Shown: positions 17,102 to 25,737 of the stretch, one piece after another
Position numbering within the stretch: position 1 is the first letter of the stretch
Layout: every line of letters begins with the position of its first letter
Assembly (NCBI RefSeq): GCF_030348765.1
Contig: NZ_JAUCEU010000007.1
Span: 310,001 to 374,000, forward strand
Length of the DNA stretch: 64,000 nucleotides
Direction of reading: 5' to 3'
DNA from: Neobacillus sp. CF12
Lineage (GTDB): Bacteria > Bacillota > Bacilli > Bacillales > Cytobacillaceae
Position numbers and translations under genes: made by a program
Notes under the pieces: model-generated
Told to the model about the DNA's origin: nothing
Database searches by the model: none
Seen by the model: only the letters and a program-made list of their open reading frames with translations

Positions 17102-17137
17102 AAAAAGGCTGTCCGAGTATATCGGACAGCCTTTTTT
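17102..17137 (+). terminator. Terminator after the arginine-deiminase-like gene
   Basis: AAGGCTGTCCGA pairs with TCGGACAGCCTT, then a T run. Confidence 0.9.
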
Positions 17138-17138
17138 C

Positions 17139-17292
17139 TTGTCTAGCTTCAGCGCCTAGAGGCTCTCAGGTCTAAGCCAATCCGTCAAGAGGTAAAGACC
17201 AACCTTCTCGCCGGCTTGTCTTATGCCTGTCGCCTCTGGGAAAAAATGAACTGCTTTTTTCCTTGGGCAAGGCGCTTAAGCTTTTCTTAGTG
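17139..17292. repeat. Structured intergenic repeat of the Bacillus 'TCTAGCTTCAGCGCCTAG' type
   Basis: The ends are near-complementary: AGCTTCAGCGCCT (17145-17157) against AGGCGCTTAAGCT (17270-17282). Inside, AGAGGC (17158-17163) pairs with GCCTCT (17232-17237). A further hairpin GGGAAAAAA / TTTTTTCC sits at 17238-17262. I recognise this element from memory as a non-coding repeat found between genes in many Bacillus and Geobacillus genomes. It is longer and more GC-rich than its flanks. It has no open frame. Confidence 0.65.
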
Positions 17293-17304
17293 AAATCATC
17301 CAGG

Positions 17305-17499
17305 CTATAGCCCTTGTTGATTTCGTAATGTTTGTTCAGCGTAAGCAACTAGACGTTTTGTCATTTCGCCGCCAACCGAACCATTTGCTCGCGCGGTCGT
17401 ATCAGCACCAAGTTGAACTCCAAACTCGTTGGCGATTTCTTCCTTCATTTGATTCAGAACATTGTCTGCCCCAGGAACCAATAGTTTGTTTCTAGCCAT
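17305..17499 (-). CDS. Alpha/beta-type small acid-soluble spore protein
   Basis: 64 residues, the usual length. It carries the germination-protease (GPR) site 'NEFGVQLG' (about 24-31) and the DNA-binding signature '[17 protein letters not shown]' (about 35-51). Such proteins coat and protect spore DNA and are degraded at germination. Its presence marks the host as an endospore former. GACGGGAGTGATGT precedes the ATG. Expression should come from sigma-G in the forespore; I did not place the promoter. Confidence 0.95.
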   Translation of the reverse strand: MARNKLLVPGADNVLNQMKEEIANEFGVQLGADTTARANGSVGGEMTKRLVAYAEQTLRNQQGL

Positions 17500-17577
17500 G
17501 ATACATCACTCCCGTCGAAGTTTTTTGTTTGAGCAATGTAGTATTGCTCGTAGTTACTTTACCCTAATTCGAGTGCA

Positions 17578-18708
17578 TTAATTAGCATAATAATTCTGTG
17601 TATAATAAGGCTGTGATTTATCATTAAAGGCGACACCCACACCGAGGTATTCATAATCGTGTCGCAATATATTTTCCCGATGTCCAAGTGAGTTCATTAA
17701 TCCTTCATGCGCAAAAATACTGCTTAATTGACCATATGCAAGGTTTTCTCCAGCTAAATTAAAGGCAACTTCATCCTCTTTCATGCGATCAAACGGTGTT
17801 TGGCCTTCCAAATTTTTATGATCAAAATAATCATTCTCTGCCATATCTAAACTATGCTCGCGGGCTGTTTCCTTTACATGGTCATCCCAGGTTAAGATGG
17901 GGAGCTGGTGATTTACCCGAGCGGCATTGGTGATATCAAACATTTGATATTCAAAGCCTTCTTTTAAAGTTGGGGTTGCTTCGGTGTAAAAATCTTTTTT
18001 ATTCTCCTCTATCGCTTTGCTGATAATTTGTAACCCCGTAACGGTATTGTTCTCATGCTTATCATAAAATACAGTTACATACGCATCATCCAGCAAAAAC
18101 AAATCATTGTCGTTATCTTCTTGAAGTTGATAAATGACTAATCCTTTTTGGACTTTGGTGATTGGTTCGCCAAGGATACTTCGGACACTTTCTTTCGTCG
18201 TACTGCCGATTTTGATTCCATTGGTAGAAGCTACTAAATCTTGGTTGGTATAAAGGCCAGCTGCTTTGTTATTTTCATTGTACATAATCATAAAAAAGTC
18301 ATGGTAATTCTCATGATAAGCATGCCAATCGGTTCCGTATTCATTGAGCGAAATTCGTTTGGCTGCGCCCAAATTATGCTCGATATCAGCTTTTGCATTT
18401 CCAAGTTCAACATTATGAATAGAAAAGGTTTGTTCTACAGGGGGTGTTAACTCCAGTTTTTCCTGTGGCACTTCATTGGATTTTTCTTCTGTCAACGGAA
18501 GTTCATCCAATTGAAAGCCGATTTGTGCGAGTAACTGCTGGATATCGTCATATAAAATACTAAACGTTTCAGGTACTTCAAGATTATCTTTTAATGACGA
18601 CACAATATCTGCTTGAATCGTGGAATTATCTAACTGCTTTGCAATAAAAGGCCAAGAAATATATATTAAAAATAAAATGGCGATTAATCTAAGAAAACGA
18701 AACATCAT
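17578..18708 (-). CDS. CAP-domain protein with CAP-associated N-terminal domain (YlbC-like)
   Basis: About 376 residues from an ATG at 18708 (GGAGG 5 bases upstream; a second ATG follows directly). A signal anchor (about 4-22) is followed by a spacer, a CAP-associated domain (about 95-225, 'GNAKADIEHNLGAAKRISLNEYGTDWHAYHE') and a C-terminal CAP/SCP domain (about 245-375) with 'ITNAARVNHQLPILTWDDHVKETAREHSLDM', 'GENLAYG' and 'GHRENILR'. This is the YlbC arrangement of B. subtilis, extracellular and probably wall-linked, with no known activity. It may be expressed during sporulation. Confidence 0.85.
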   Translation of the reverse strand: MMFRFLRLIAILFLIYISWPFIAKQLDNSTIQADIVSSLKDNLEVPETFSILYDDIQQLLAQIGFQLDELPLTEEKSNEVPQEKLELTPPVEQTFSIHNVELGNAKADIEHNLGAAKRISLNEYGTDWHAYHENYHDFFMIMYNENNKAAGLYTNQDLVASTNGIKIGSTTKESVRSILGEPITKVQKGLVIYQLQEDNDNDLFLLDDAYVTVFYDKHENNTVTGLQIISKAIEENKKDFYTEATPTLKEGFEYQMFDITNAARVNHQLPILTWDDHVKETAREHSLDMAENDYFDHKNLEGQTPFDRMKEDEVAFNLAGENLAYGQLSSIFAHEGLMNSLGHRENILRHDYEYLGVGVAFNDKSQPYYTQNYYAN

Positions 18709-18800
18709 TTTTTCCTCCAATTCTATTAGGAGTATAGCCAGGTTCGAATAAATGTATAATATTTTTGTTTGTAAATCAAGATAATTTTTCGTTACAAAAA

Positions 18801-18900
18801 TTATATCAGTGTTAAATACAATATATCAGCGATTAACCACATTATATAGGCGTTAACTTAAATATATCGGCGATAAACAGAATATATCAGCGTTGCACAA
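18801..18900. repeat. Five tandem 20-bp degenerate repeats
   Basis: Five consecutive 20-base units, consensus roughly AATATATCAGCGWTAAACA, starting at 18801, 18821, 18841, 18861 and 18881. Identity between units is about 60-80 percent, with TATAT..GCG the most constant. They lie between the CAP gene promoter side and the RNase J terminator. There is no coding frame. Confidence 0.8.
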
Positions 18901-18943
18901 AAAATAAATGTCAGGCACTTGAAACCAAATGTCTGACATTTAT
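18897..18943 (-). terminator. Terminator of the RNase J gene (minus strand)
   Basis: On the minus strand ATAAATGTCAG pairs with CTGACATTTAT and runs into six T. It starts ~11 bases after the RNase J stop and touches the last 20-bp repeat unit. Confidence 0.8.
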
Positions 18944-18954
18944 CATTTAGGTGA

Positions 18955-20622
18955 TTAAATTTCAAGGATGATTGGAAGAATCATCGGCTTTCTTTTCGTA
19001 TGCTTGAACAAATACTGTCCTACTGATTTTTTAATATGTTGCTTCATTACGTTCCATTGTCGGATATTATCTGCTTCTAACTCAAGAATCGTCTTCTTAA
19101 CCAGACGATTAATTTCTCTTATCAAATCCTCGGATTCCTTTACATATACGAATCCACGTGTAATCGTGTCAGGACCTTGAATAATTTTTCGATCAGATTT
19201 ACTAATGGTTAACACAACCACCAGCATACCATCTTCTGAGAGCTGCCTGCGGTCACGTAATACAATTTCACCTACATCCCCAACACTAATGCCATCTACA
19301 TATGTGTCACCAGCAGGAATATTTCGTGTCTGATGAGCAATTGAATTTTGAATATCAACGACATCACCATTTTTGATGATGAAGGTATTACCTTTTTCAA
19401 CACCCACCGATTCCGCTAACTGCTTATGATGATGAAGCATTCTATACTCACCATGAATCGGAATGAAATAGGTAGGCTTCATTAATGTAAGCATGAGTTT
19501 TAAGTCTTCCTGGTAACCATGACCGGAAACATGCATACCGGTTGAACTGCCGGAGCCATAAATAACCTTAGCACCTAATTGAAATAAGTTGTCAATGATT
19601 CGAGAAACACCTTTCTCGTTTCCAGGAATAGGCGACGCTGCCAAAATAACAGTGTCCCCAGGATAAATCGTGGCATCGCGATAATTGCCTGTTGATAAAC
19701 GGGCAAGAGCCGCATTGGGTTCACCCTGACTTCCAGTACACAGAATCACGACTTTATCAGGAGGAAACTGTTCGATTTCATTTGCACTGATGAGCATTCC
19801 CTCCGGAACATCTAAATACCCTCGCTCAAGTGCAACATCTACCACGTTTACCATGCTGCGTCCAAGCAAGGCTAGCTTACGATTCGTCTTGATCGCTGCC
19901 TCGACGACTTGTTGAACCCTGTTCACGTTTGATGCAAAGGTGGAAAGGATGATTTTCCCCTCAGCTTTCAAAAATGCTTCCACCAAATGTTCACCAACCA
20001 TTTGCTCAGAAGGAGATAAACCTTTGCGTTCGGCATTGGTACTTTCGGATATTAGCGCAATAACACCTTGTTGACCAATCTGAGCCATTTTATGAATATC
20101 ACTAAATTGGTCATTTGAAGGTGTTAAATCGAACTTAAAGTCACCTGTATGAACGACATTTCCCTCTGGTGTATGAAAAACAATCCCAAGACAATCAGGA
20201 ATGCTATGACTCACTTTGAAAAAGGAGCAACTTATTTCGCCAAACTCAAGAGTAGACTCCGAATGAATGGTTACTAACTCAGTATCACGAAGAAGGCGAT
20301 GCTCTTCTAACTTTAATTCAATTAGACCTAATGTAAACCGAGTAGCATAAATCGGTACATTTAATCTTTTTAAAAAGAAAGGGATACCGCCGATATGGTC
20401 TTCGTGACCGTGTGTCACAATCATCGCACGGATCCGATCCTGATTTTCCTCTAAATAAGTCATATCAGGGATTATCAGGTCAATTCCCATTAAACTCTCG
20501 TCTGGAAATTTACCTCCGCAATCAACCACCAAAATATCGTCTCCATATTCAATTACATACATGTTCTTACCAATTTCATTGATTCCGCCTAATGCGAAAA
20601 TAGATAATTGTTTCATTTTCAC
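18955..20622 (-). CDS. Ribonuclease J1-type paralogue
   Basis: 555 residues from a GTG at 20622 (GGGAGG 7 bases upstream), the exact length of B. subtilis RNase J1. The metallo-beta-lactamase core holds 'THGHEDHIGG' (about 70-79), 'SHSIPDCLG' and 'HTGDFKFD', then the beta-CASP motifs and 'PIHGEYRMLHHHKQLA', and the C-terminal domain. The active-site HGHEDH is complete, unlike RNase J2. The canonical rnjA sits beside rpoY/ykzG; here the neighbours are a CAP gene and an Rrf2 regulator. It is therefore probably a second copy for 5'-3' exo- and endonucleolytic RNA decay. Confidence 0.85.
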   Translation of the reverse strand: MKMKQLSIFALGGINEIGKNMYVIEYGDDILVVDCGGKFPDESLMGIDLIIPDMTYLEENQDRIRAMIVTHGHEDHIGGIPFFLKRLNVPIYATRFTLGLIELKLEEHRLLRDTELVTIHSESTLEFGEISCSFFKVSHSIPDCLGIVFHTPEGNVVHTGDFKFDLTPSNDQFSDIHKMAQIGQQGVIALISESTNAERKGLSPSEQMVGEHLVEAFLKAEGKIILSTFASNVNRVQQVVEAAIKTNRKLALLGRSMVNVVDVALERGYLDVPEGMLISANEIEQFPPDKVVILCTGSQGEPNAALARLSTGNYRDATIYPGDTVILAASPIPGNEKGVSRIIDNLFQLGAKVIYGSGSSTGMHVSGHGYQEDLKLMLTLMKPTYFIPIHGEYRMLHHHKQLAESVGVEKGNTFIIKNGDVVDIQNSIAHQTRNIPAGDTYVDGISVGDVGEIVLRDRRQLSEDGMLVVVLTISKSDRKIIQGPDTITRGFVYVKESEDLIREINRLVKKTILELEADNIRQWNVMKQHIKKSVGQYLFKHTKRKPMILPIILEI

Positions 20623-20774
20623 GTTTATTCCTCCCGGATACAATTAGATGGATTTAGTATTCCCGTGAAAAACGTGAGTATGTTAAAGCAAGAGTTTTTG
20701 CTCTCAAAAAACATTTCACAATTTTAAAAAAATATATTGATTTTTGGAAAAATAACAATTAAGATATGATTTAT

Positions 20775-20823
20775 AGTAATCCTATGGAGTTAATCGGAAT
20801 TAAAAATCAAATAAGTAATCCTA
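20775..20823 (+). promoter_or_regulatory. Candidate operator region of the sulfur regulon: direct repeat plus CGGAATTA element
   Basis: AGTAATCCTA occurs at 20775-20784 and again at 20814-20823, about 39 bases apart, with ATCGGAATTAAA between them. B. subtilis CymR sites are AT-rich and include a GGAATTA-like part, so this may be an autoregulatory site. The assignment is inferred. Confidence 0.35.
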
Positions 20824-20910
20824 CTTCCATTTTGAATTCTAAATCCACTATGGAACATTTTTAACAGCGAATGTTGACCGAATTACTCAACATTAATGAG
20901 GAGGATGGAA

Positions 20911-21393
20911 ATGAAGGTATCAAGCAAGGGTGAATATGCACTAAGAGCTTTAATTTTGCTAGGAAACTATAAAGGAAAAGTGCTCGGCATTCAGGAAATT
21001 TCAGAAAAAACCCTTGTCAGTATTAACTACCTAGAACAAATCCTTCTTCAATTAAAAAACCTTGGGTATGTGGTCAGTAAACGCGGTGCAAAGGGTGGTT
21101 ACTCGCTTTATAGAGAACCAGAAGATATTAACATCGGTGAAGTGATCCGTGATCTAGAGGGACCTTTATCTCCAATGAGCTGTGCTTCAATCACTAAATA
21201 CGAACCATGTCCTATTGAGGAGGGATGTCAATTAAAGCCATTGTGGTCTTTAGTTCGAGATACAATTGCTTTTGTCTTAGAACGAACAACACTGGAGGAT
21301 TTACTTTTAAACAGAATTAATAAGCTGGAGGGAGAGGATTTTGTTGTCATTAAAAGGACGTCTGGATCAGCAAGTGATGGAAAAAATAGCTAG
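20911..21393 (+). CDS. Rrf2-family regulator, CymR-like
   Basis: About 160 residues from an ATG at 20911 with GAGGAGG 6 bases upstream. The N-terminal winged helix reads 'KVSSKGEYALRALILL...ISEKTLVSINYLEQILLQLKNLGYVVSKRGAKGGYSL', typical of Rrf2. Three cysteines follow in 'SCASITKYEPCPIEEGCQL' (about 94-112), the position of the iron-sulfur ligands in IscR/NsrR; CymR-type proteins instead sense O-acetylserine through CysK. The gene is followed by a DUF2292 protein and sulfate transport genes, so it most likely controls sulfur uptake. Confidence 0.82.
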   Translation: MKVSSKGEYALRALILLGNYKGKVLGIQEISEKTLVSINYLEQILLQLKNLGYVVSKRGAKGGYSLYREPEDINIGEVIRDLEGPLSPMSCASITKYEPCPIEEGCQLKPLWSLVRDTIAFVLERTTLEDLLLNRINKLEGEDFVVIKRTSGSASDGKNS

Positions 21394-21550
21394 TCTTTTG
21401 GAAGGATTAGAGTTTGGCACGGTACAAATAACCGTTCACGATTCACAAATAACGCAAATTGATCGCTTAGAAAAGCATCGGCTGCCCTTACAAAATAAAA
21501 CGAGTGTTCAAGCATTTCCAAACAAAATGAAAAGCAGGCCAGAAAAATGA
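21341..21550 (+). CDS. DUF2292 small protein (YezD-like)
   Basis: 69 residues. 'LLEGLEFGTVQITVHDSQITQIDRLEKHRL' (about 20-48) fits the DUF2292/YezD family of short proteins that recur beside sulfur-assimilation genes in Firmicutes. Its function is unknown. The TTG start at 21341 follows GGAGG by 8 bases and overlaps the Rrf2 gene by 53 bases, so the two are coupled. A branched hairpin terminator follows before the sulfate-binding protein. Confidence 0.65.
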   Translation: MLSLKGRLDQQVMEKIASLLEGLEFGTVQITVHDSQITQIDRLEKHRLPLQNKTSVQAFPNKMKSRPEK

Positions 21551-21575
21551 ATAACTGCCGATCGGACACCCGAAG

Positions 21576-21634
21576 GCCCTTTAGTTTCTTGTACATGAGA
21601 TATGTACACGTATTTAACTAATGGGGCTTTTTTT
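21576..21634 (+). terminator. Branched hairpin terminator between DUF2292 and sbp genes
   Basis: GCCC plus TTAGTT pair with AACTAA plus GGGC around an inner GTACAT / ATGTAC hairpin, followed by seven T. It could end the regulator transcript or act as an attenuator for the sulfate operon. Confidence 0.65.
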
Positions 21635-21675
21635 ATTGGAAAAAGCCTACAAAAAAAATAGAGGTGTTAATTATT

Positions 21676-22734
21676 ATGATGAAAAAAACTTTGATAACGC
21701 TATTTTCCCTTACTTTACTTTTGTGGGCTGCCGGGTGCTCAAATCAAAGCGCAACAAATGAGAAAGAATCGGAAGCAACTGGGACCGAAGAAACTGGTAA
21801 AAAAGAAGTTGAGTTATTAAATGTATCTTATGATCCAACCAGAGAATTTTATGAAGAATTTAACAAAAGCTTTGCAACCTATTGGGAAAAAGAAAAAGGA
21901 CAAAAAGTTACCATTAACCAATCACACGGAGGTTCAGGTAAACAGTCCCGATCTGTCATTGATGGTCTTGAGGCTGATATCGTGACCTTGGCACTAGCCT
22001 ATGATATCGATGTAATTGCTGAAGCAGGAAAGCTGCCAGAGAACTGGCAAGAAAGACTCGATAACAATAGTTCTCCTTACACATCAACGATTGTTTTCCT
22101 GGTTAGAAAGGGCAACCCAAAAGGTATTAAAGACTGGGATGATTTAATCAAAACAGATGTATCCGTAATCACTCCAAATCCTAAAACATCTGGTGGTGCG
22201 AGATGGAATTACCTTGCAGCCTGGGGTTATGCATTGGAACAAAATAACGGAGATGAAGCGAAGGCAAAAGAGTTTGTAACGAAACTGTTTAAAAATGTAC
22301 CTGTTCTAGATTCTGGTGCACGAGGCTCAACAACAACGTTCGTCGAAAGAGGAATAGGTGATGTATTAATCGCATGGGAAAATGAAGCCTTCTTAGCCCT
22401 AAATGAGCTTGGTAAGGATGAGTTTGAAATTGTCGTCCCTTCGATCAGTATTCTCGCTGAACCGCCGGTAACGGTTGTGGATGAAACGGCTAAGAAACAT
22501 GGAACAGAGGAAGTGGCGAAAGCCTATTTAGACTATTTGTATACAGACGAAGGACAGGAAATTGCAGCTAAGAATTATTATCGCCCACGTTCTGAAGATG
22601 TAGCAAAAAAGTATGCAAATCAATTCCCTGAAATTAACCTATTTACAATCGATGAGGTATTTGATGGGTGGAAAAATGCGCAAAAGACACATTTTGACGA
22701 TGGCGGAGTCTTTGATGAGATATACAAACCGTAA
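21676..22734 (+). CDS. sbp: Sulfate/thiosulfate ABC transporter, substrate-binding lipoprotein
   Basis: About 352 residues from an ATG at 21676, 9 bases after GAGGTG. The signal peptide ends in a lipobox LWAAGC. The mature part shows the sulfate-binding family text: '[24 protein letters not shown]', '[32 protein letters not shown]', '[23 protein letters not shown]' and '[21 protein letters not shown]'. It delivers sulfate or thiosulfate to the CysT/CysW permease encoded directly downstream. It is the first gene of a four-gene operon. Confidence 0.93.
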   Translation: MMKKTLITLFSLTLLLWAAGCSNQSATNEKESEATGTEETGKKEVELLNVSYDPTREFYEEFNKSFATYWEKEKGQKVTINQSHGGSGKQSRSVIDGLEADIVTLALAYDIDVIAEAGKLPENWQERLDNNSSPYTSTIVFLVRKGNPKGIKDWDDLIKTDVSVITPNPKTSGGARWNYLAAWGYALEQNNGDEAKAKEFVTKLFKNVPVLDSGARGSTTTFVERGIGDVLIAWENEAFLALNELGKDEFEIVVPSISILAEPPVTVVDETAKKHGTEEVAKAYLDYLYTDEGQEIAAKNYYRPRSEDVAKKYANQFPEINLFTIDEVFDGWKNAQKTHFDDGGVFDEIYKP

Positions 22735-22754
22735 AGATAAAGGAGAGTTTCAAC

Positions 22755-23591
22755 GTGGCAGCTAATAAAAAGCAACATCGTGTTTTGCCGGGTTTTGGTC
22801 TATCTATGGGGTACACACTGATTTATCTAAGCCTAATCATTTTGATTCCGATTGCCGTCCTATTTTTAAAAGCATCGACAATCAGCCTCGCAGAATTTTG
22901 GGAGACCGTAACCGAGGCAAGAGTCGTTGCTTCTTATAAATTGACGATCTATACATCCTTCATAGCAGCCTTTGTTAATGCCATTTTTGGGACACTTATT
23001 GCATGGGTTTTAGTACGATATGATTTTTATGGAAAACGAATCATTGATGCACTAGTCGACTTGCCTTTTGCTTTGCCAACCGCGGTTGCAGGGATCGCTC
23101 TTACCACCATCTATGCACCGAATGGATGGATAGGGCAATACTTTGAAACCATGGGAATTAAAGTTGCTTATACACCACTCGGTATCATGATAGCCTTAAC
23201 GTTTATCGGGCTTCCCTTTGTTGTCCGGTCAGTCCAGCCAGTATTGCAAGATTTGGATCAGCAATATGAAGAGGCTGCGGCAACCCTGGGTGCCAATTCT
23301 CTGCAGATTTTTGTAAAGATTATCTTTCCAGCCATTTTCCCAGCCATCTTAACAGGCTTTGCCCTTGCGTTTGCAAGGGCTTTGGGGGAATATGGCTCCG
23401 TTGTTTTCATCTCCGGCAATATGCCAATGAAAACGGAAATTGTCCCATTGCTAATTATAACAAAATTAGAGCAATTCAATTATGCAGGTGCCGCTGCTAT
23501 CGCCGTTGTGATGCTGGTATTTTCATTCGTTTTATTGTTCTTGATCAATTTCTGGCAATGGAAAACAACGAAAAAATATCAAGTAAGCTAG
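22755..23591 (+). CDS. cysT: Sulfate ABC transporter permease CysT
   Basis: 278 residues, six membrane helices. The EAA-loop-like segment 'YEEAAATLGANSLQIFVKIIFPAIFPAILTGFALAFARALGEYGSVVFISGNMP' is the contact site for CysA and typical of CysT/CysU. The GTG start follows AAAGGAGAG. It lies 20 bases after sbp and 15 bases before cysW. Confidence 0.93.
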   Translation: MAANKKQHRVLPGFGLSMGYTLIYLSLIILIPIAVLFLKASTISLAEFWETVTEARVVASYKLTIYTSFIAAFVNAIFGTLIAWVLVRYDFYGKRIIDALVDLPFALPTAVAGIALTTIYAPNGWIGQYFETMGIKVAYTPLGIMIALTFIGLPFVVRSVQPVLQDLDQQYEEAAATLGANSLQIFVKIIFPAIFPAILTGFALAFARALGEYGSVVFISGNMPMKTEIVPLLIITKLEQFNYAGAAAIAVVMLVFSFVLLFLINFWQWKTTKKYQVS

Positions 23592-23606
23592 AGGAGTTAG
23601 GGGAAT

Positions 23607-24461
23607 ATGGACGTTCGAGATACAACCCTTCATACCAAAAATGTAAAAACTACTTTCCAGCCGGGATTGGTAACAAAATGGCTCCTGATTACGATTGCCC
23701 TTGGCTTCTTAGGGATCTTTATTTTGGTACCGTTAATCGCTGTTTTCTCTGAAGGTTTGAATAAGGGAATTCAGTTATATATTGCTGCTTTGACAGAGCC
23801 TGATGCCTTATCGGCCATTAAATTAACGTTGATTACTGCAGCGATTACCATACCTGTTAATACAATTTTTGGGGTGTTTGCTGCTTGGGCAATCACAAAA
23901 TTTGAATTCAGGGGTAAGAATATATTAATTACGTTAATTGATATCCCTTTTGCTGTTTCACCGGTTATTGCAGGACTCGTTTTTGTTCTAGTGTTTGGTT
24001 CGCAAGGTGTACTGGGTCCGTTTTTAGAGGCGAATAATATCAAGATTATTTTTGGAGTACCTGGCATTATTTTAGCTACTATATTTGTCACTTTTCCATT
24101 TGTAGTGAGAGAATTACTGCCCATCATGCAGGAACAAGGGACAGAGGAGGAACAGGCTGCGATTACGCTCGGAGCAAGTGGCTGGCAAATGTTCTTTCGC
24201 GTTACCTTACCCAACATTAAATGGGGTTTGCTCTATGGTGTCATTCTTTGTAATGCGCGTGCCATGGGAGAATTCGGTGCGGTATCTGTTGTTTCAGGAC
24301 ATATTAGAGGATTAACCAATACCATTCCGCTACATGTTGAAATCTTGTATAACGAATACAATTTCACAGCAGCCTTTGCTGTTGCCTCTTTACTGGCGCT
24401 GCTGGCTTTGCTGACATTAATTTTAAAAAGTTTTGTGGAGTGGAAAACAAGCAAACACTAA
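23607..24461 (+). CDS. cysW: Sulfate ABC transporter permease CysW
   Basis: 284 residues, six membrane helices, paired with CysT to form the channel. The loop '[56 protein letters not shown]' is diagnostic of CysW. It starts at an ATG after GAGGAGTTAGGGGAAT. The short gaps on both sides point to one mRNA. Confidence 0.93.
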   Translation: MDVRDTTLHTKNVKTTFQPGLVTKWLLITIALGFLGIFILVPLIAVFSEGLNKGIQLYIAALTEPDALSAIKLTLITAAITIPVNTIFGVFAAWAITKFEFRGKNILITLIDIPFAVSPVIAGLVFVLVFGSQGVLGPFLEANNIKIIFGVPGIILATIFVTFPFVVRELLPIMQEQGTEEEQAAITLGASGWQMFFRVTLPNIKWGLLYGVILCNARAMGEFGAVSVVSGHIRGLTNTIPLHVEILYNEYNFTAAFAVASLLALLALLTLILKSFVEWKTSKH

Positions 24462-24489
24462 AAGAGAGCATTTGTGGGGGATGGTTGAA

Positions 24490-25554
24490 ATGGGAATAAC
24501 GATTAAGGAAGTATCAAAGGATTTTGGAACTTTTGCAGCTGTCAAAAATGTCAATCTTGAAATTCCAACCGGAGATTTTGTTGCATTACTAGGACCATCG
24601 GGTTCGGGTAAAACAACTCTCCTACGGCTTATTGCAGGTTTAGAGGGATTGGATTCAGGAGGAATCTACTTTAATGACATAGAGTACACCAATAAAAGTA
24701 TTAAAGAACGGAATGTAGGATTTGTTTTTCAAAATTATGCGTTGTTCAAGCATATGACTATTTTTGATAATATTGCTTTTGGTTTAAAGGTAAGACCACG
24801 GAAAACACGTCCATCTAAAAATGAAATAACCGAGAAAGTAACGGAATTGTTGAAGTTGGTAAAATTAGATCATCTTGCCAATCGTTATCCTGCACAACTT
24901 TCAGGAGGACAAAGACAGCGGATTGCGTTGGCAAGGGCTCTTGCTATAGAACCGGAAGTTTTACTTCTTGACGAACCATTTGGTGCACTAGATGCCAAGG
25001 TGCGTCAGGAACTGCGCCATTGGTTAAGAGAAATTCATCAAAAGCTTAATATCACTACTATTTTTGTTACGCATGACCAGGAGGAGGCCCTCGAAATGGC
25101 TGATACCGTTGTGGTGATGAATCAGGGTGAAATAGAACAGATTGGCTCTCCTGAGGAGATATATCAGAAGCCTAAGAGCGCATTTGTTTATAGCTTTTTA
25201 GGTAGAGTGAACGAATTCCGAGATTCAGAGGATTTTGTGGAGAGCGTCAGTTATATAAGGCCACATGAAATACTTCTTCGGAAAATTTCACAAGGGAACA
25301 GCATCGTATCAGAAGTTTCACACATTCATATAATCGGTTCCACGGTAAGGATTGAATTAAGAAGGAAGGATACAAATGATTTATTTGAAGCAGAAATGAG
25401 TATCGATCAGTATCAAAATATGAGCCCAGTAAAAAAGGGAGATATTCTTTATGCTGAGTTTAAAAACATTGTACAATTTCATTCGGAAAAAAAAATAACC
25501 CATGCAGCAGGAAAAAGTGGGATTAGAAATACACTAAAAAGCAAATTAATATAG
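24490..25554 (+). CDS. cysA: Sulfate ABC transporter ATPase CysA
   Basis: About 354 residues from an ATG at 24490, 9 bases after GGGGG. Walker [10 protein letters not shown] (35-43), the signature '[15 protein letters not shown]', Walker B '[15 protein letters not shown]' and the switch '[12 protein letters not shown]' are intact. A short TOBE-like C-terminal domain follows ('[13 protein letters not shown]'). It powers the CysT-CysW channel and is the last gene of the operon, ended by a hairpin at 25561. Confidence 0.93.
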   Translation: MGITIKEVSKDFGTFAAVKNVNLEIPTGDFVALLGPSGSGKTTLLRLIAGLEGLDSGGIYFNDIEYTNKSIKERNVGFVFQNYALFKHMTIFDNIAFGLKVRPRKTRPSKNEITEKVTELLKLVKLDHLANRYPAQLSGGQRQRIALARALAIEPEVLLLDEPFGALDAKVRQELRHWLREIHQKLNITTIFVTHDQEEALEMADTVVVMNQGEIEQIGSPEEIYQKPKSAFVYSFLGRVNEFRDSEDFVESVSYIRPHEILLRKISQGNSIVSEVSHIHIIGSTVRIELRRKDTNDLFEAEMSIDQYQNMSPVKKGDILYAEFKNIVQFHSEKKITHAAGKSGIRNTLKSKLI

Positions 25555-25560
25555 AATGAA

Positions 25561-25592
25561 AAGGTGCTAGGAAATCCTGGCACTTATTTTAT
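25561..25592 (+). terminator. Terminator of the sulfate operon
   Basis: AAGGTGCTAGG pairs with CCTGGCACTT (small bulge) around AAAT, then a T-rich tract. Confidence 0.75.
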
Positions 25593-25737
25593 TTTCTCGA
25601 AGTATAAAATGTTAAGAGGAATCGTTATGATTGAAATATACATATATTAAGCATAAATTAGAAGTAAGAAGCTTTTTCACACTGTAAACTATGCAACTGA
25701 TCGGTAATGTTAAAATACAAATTGGAAGGGCGATAAC

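Noticed and set aside
18801..18900. CRISPR array
   Set aside because: The 20-bp units are contiguous with no spacers, and no cas gene is near. The same holds for 26938-27015.
20775..20823. Firm identification of a CymR operator
   Set aside because: The AT-rich motif is too loose to call by eye; kept only as a low-confidence candidate.
21551..21675. SAM or other riboswitch upstream of the sulfate-binding protein gene
   Set aside because: The hairpins form a terminator, but none of the conserved S-box core sequence is present.
23771..24217. 148-codon open frame on the minus strand inside cysW
   Set aside because: It lies wholly antisense to a clearly conserved gene, has no ribosome site and reads as low-complexity mirror of membrane codons.
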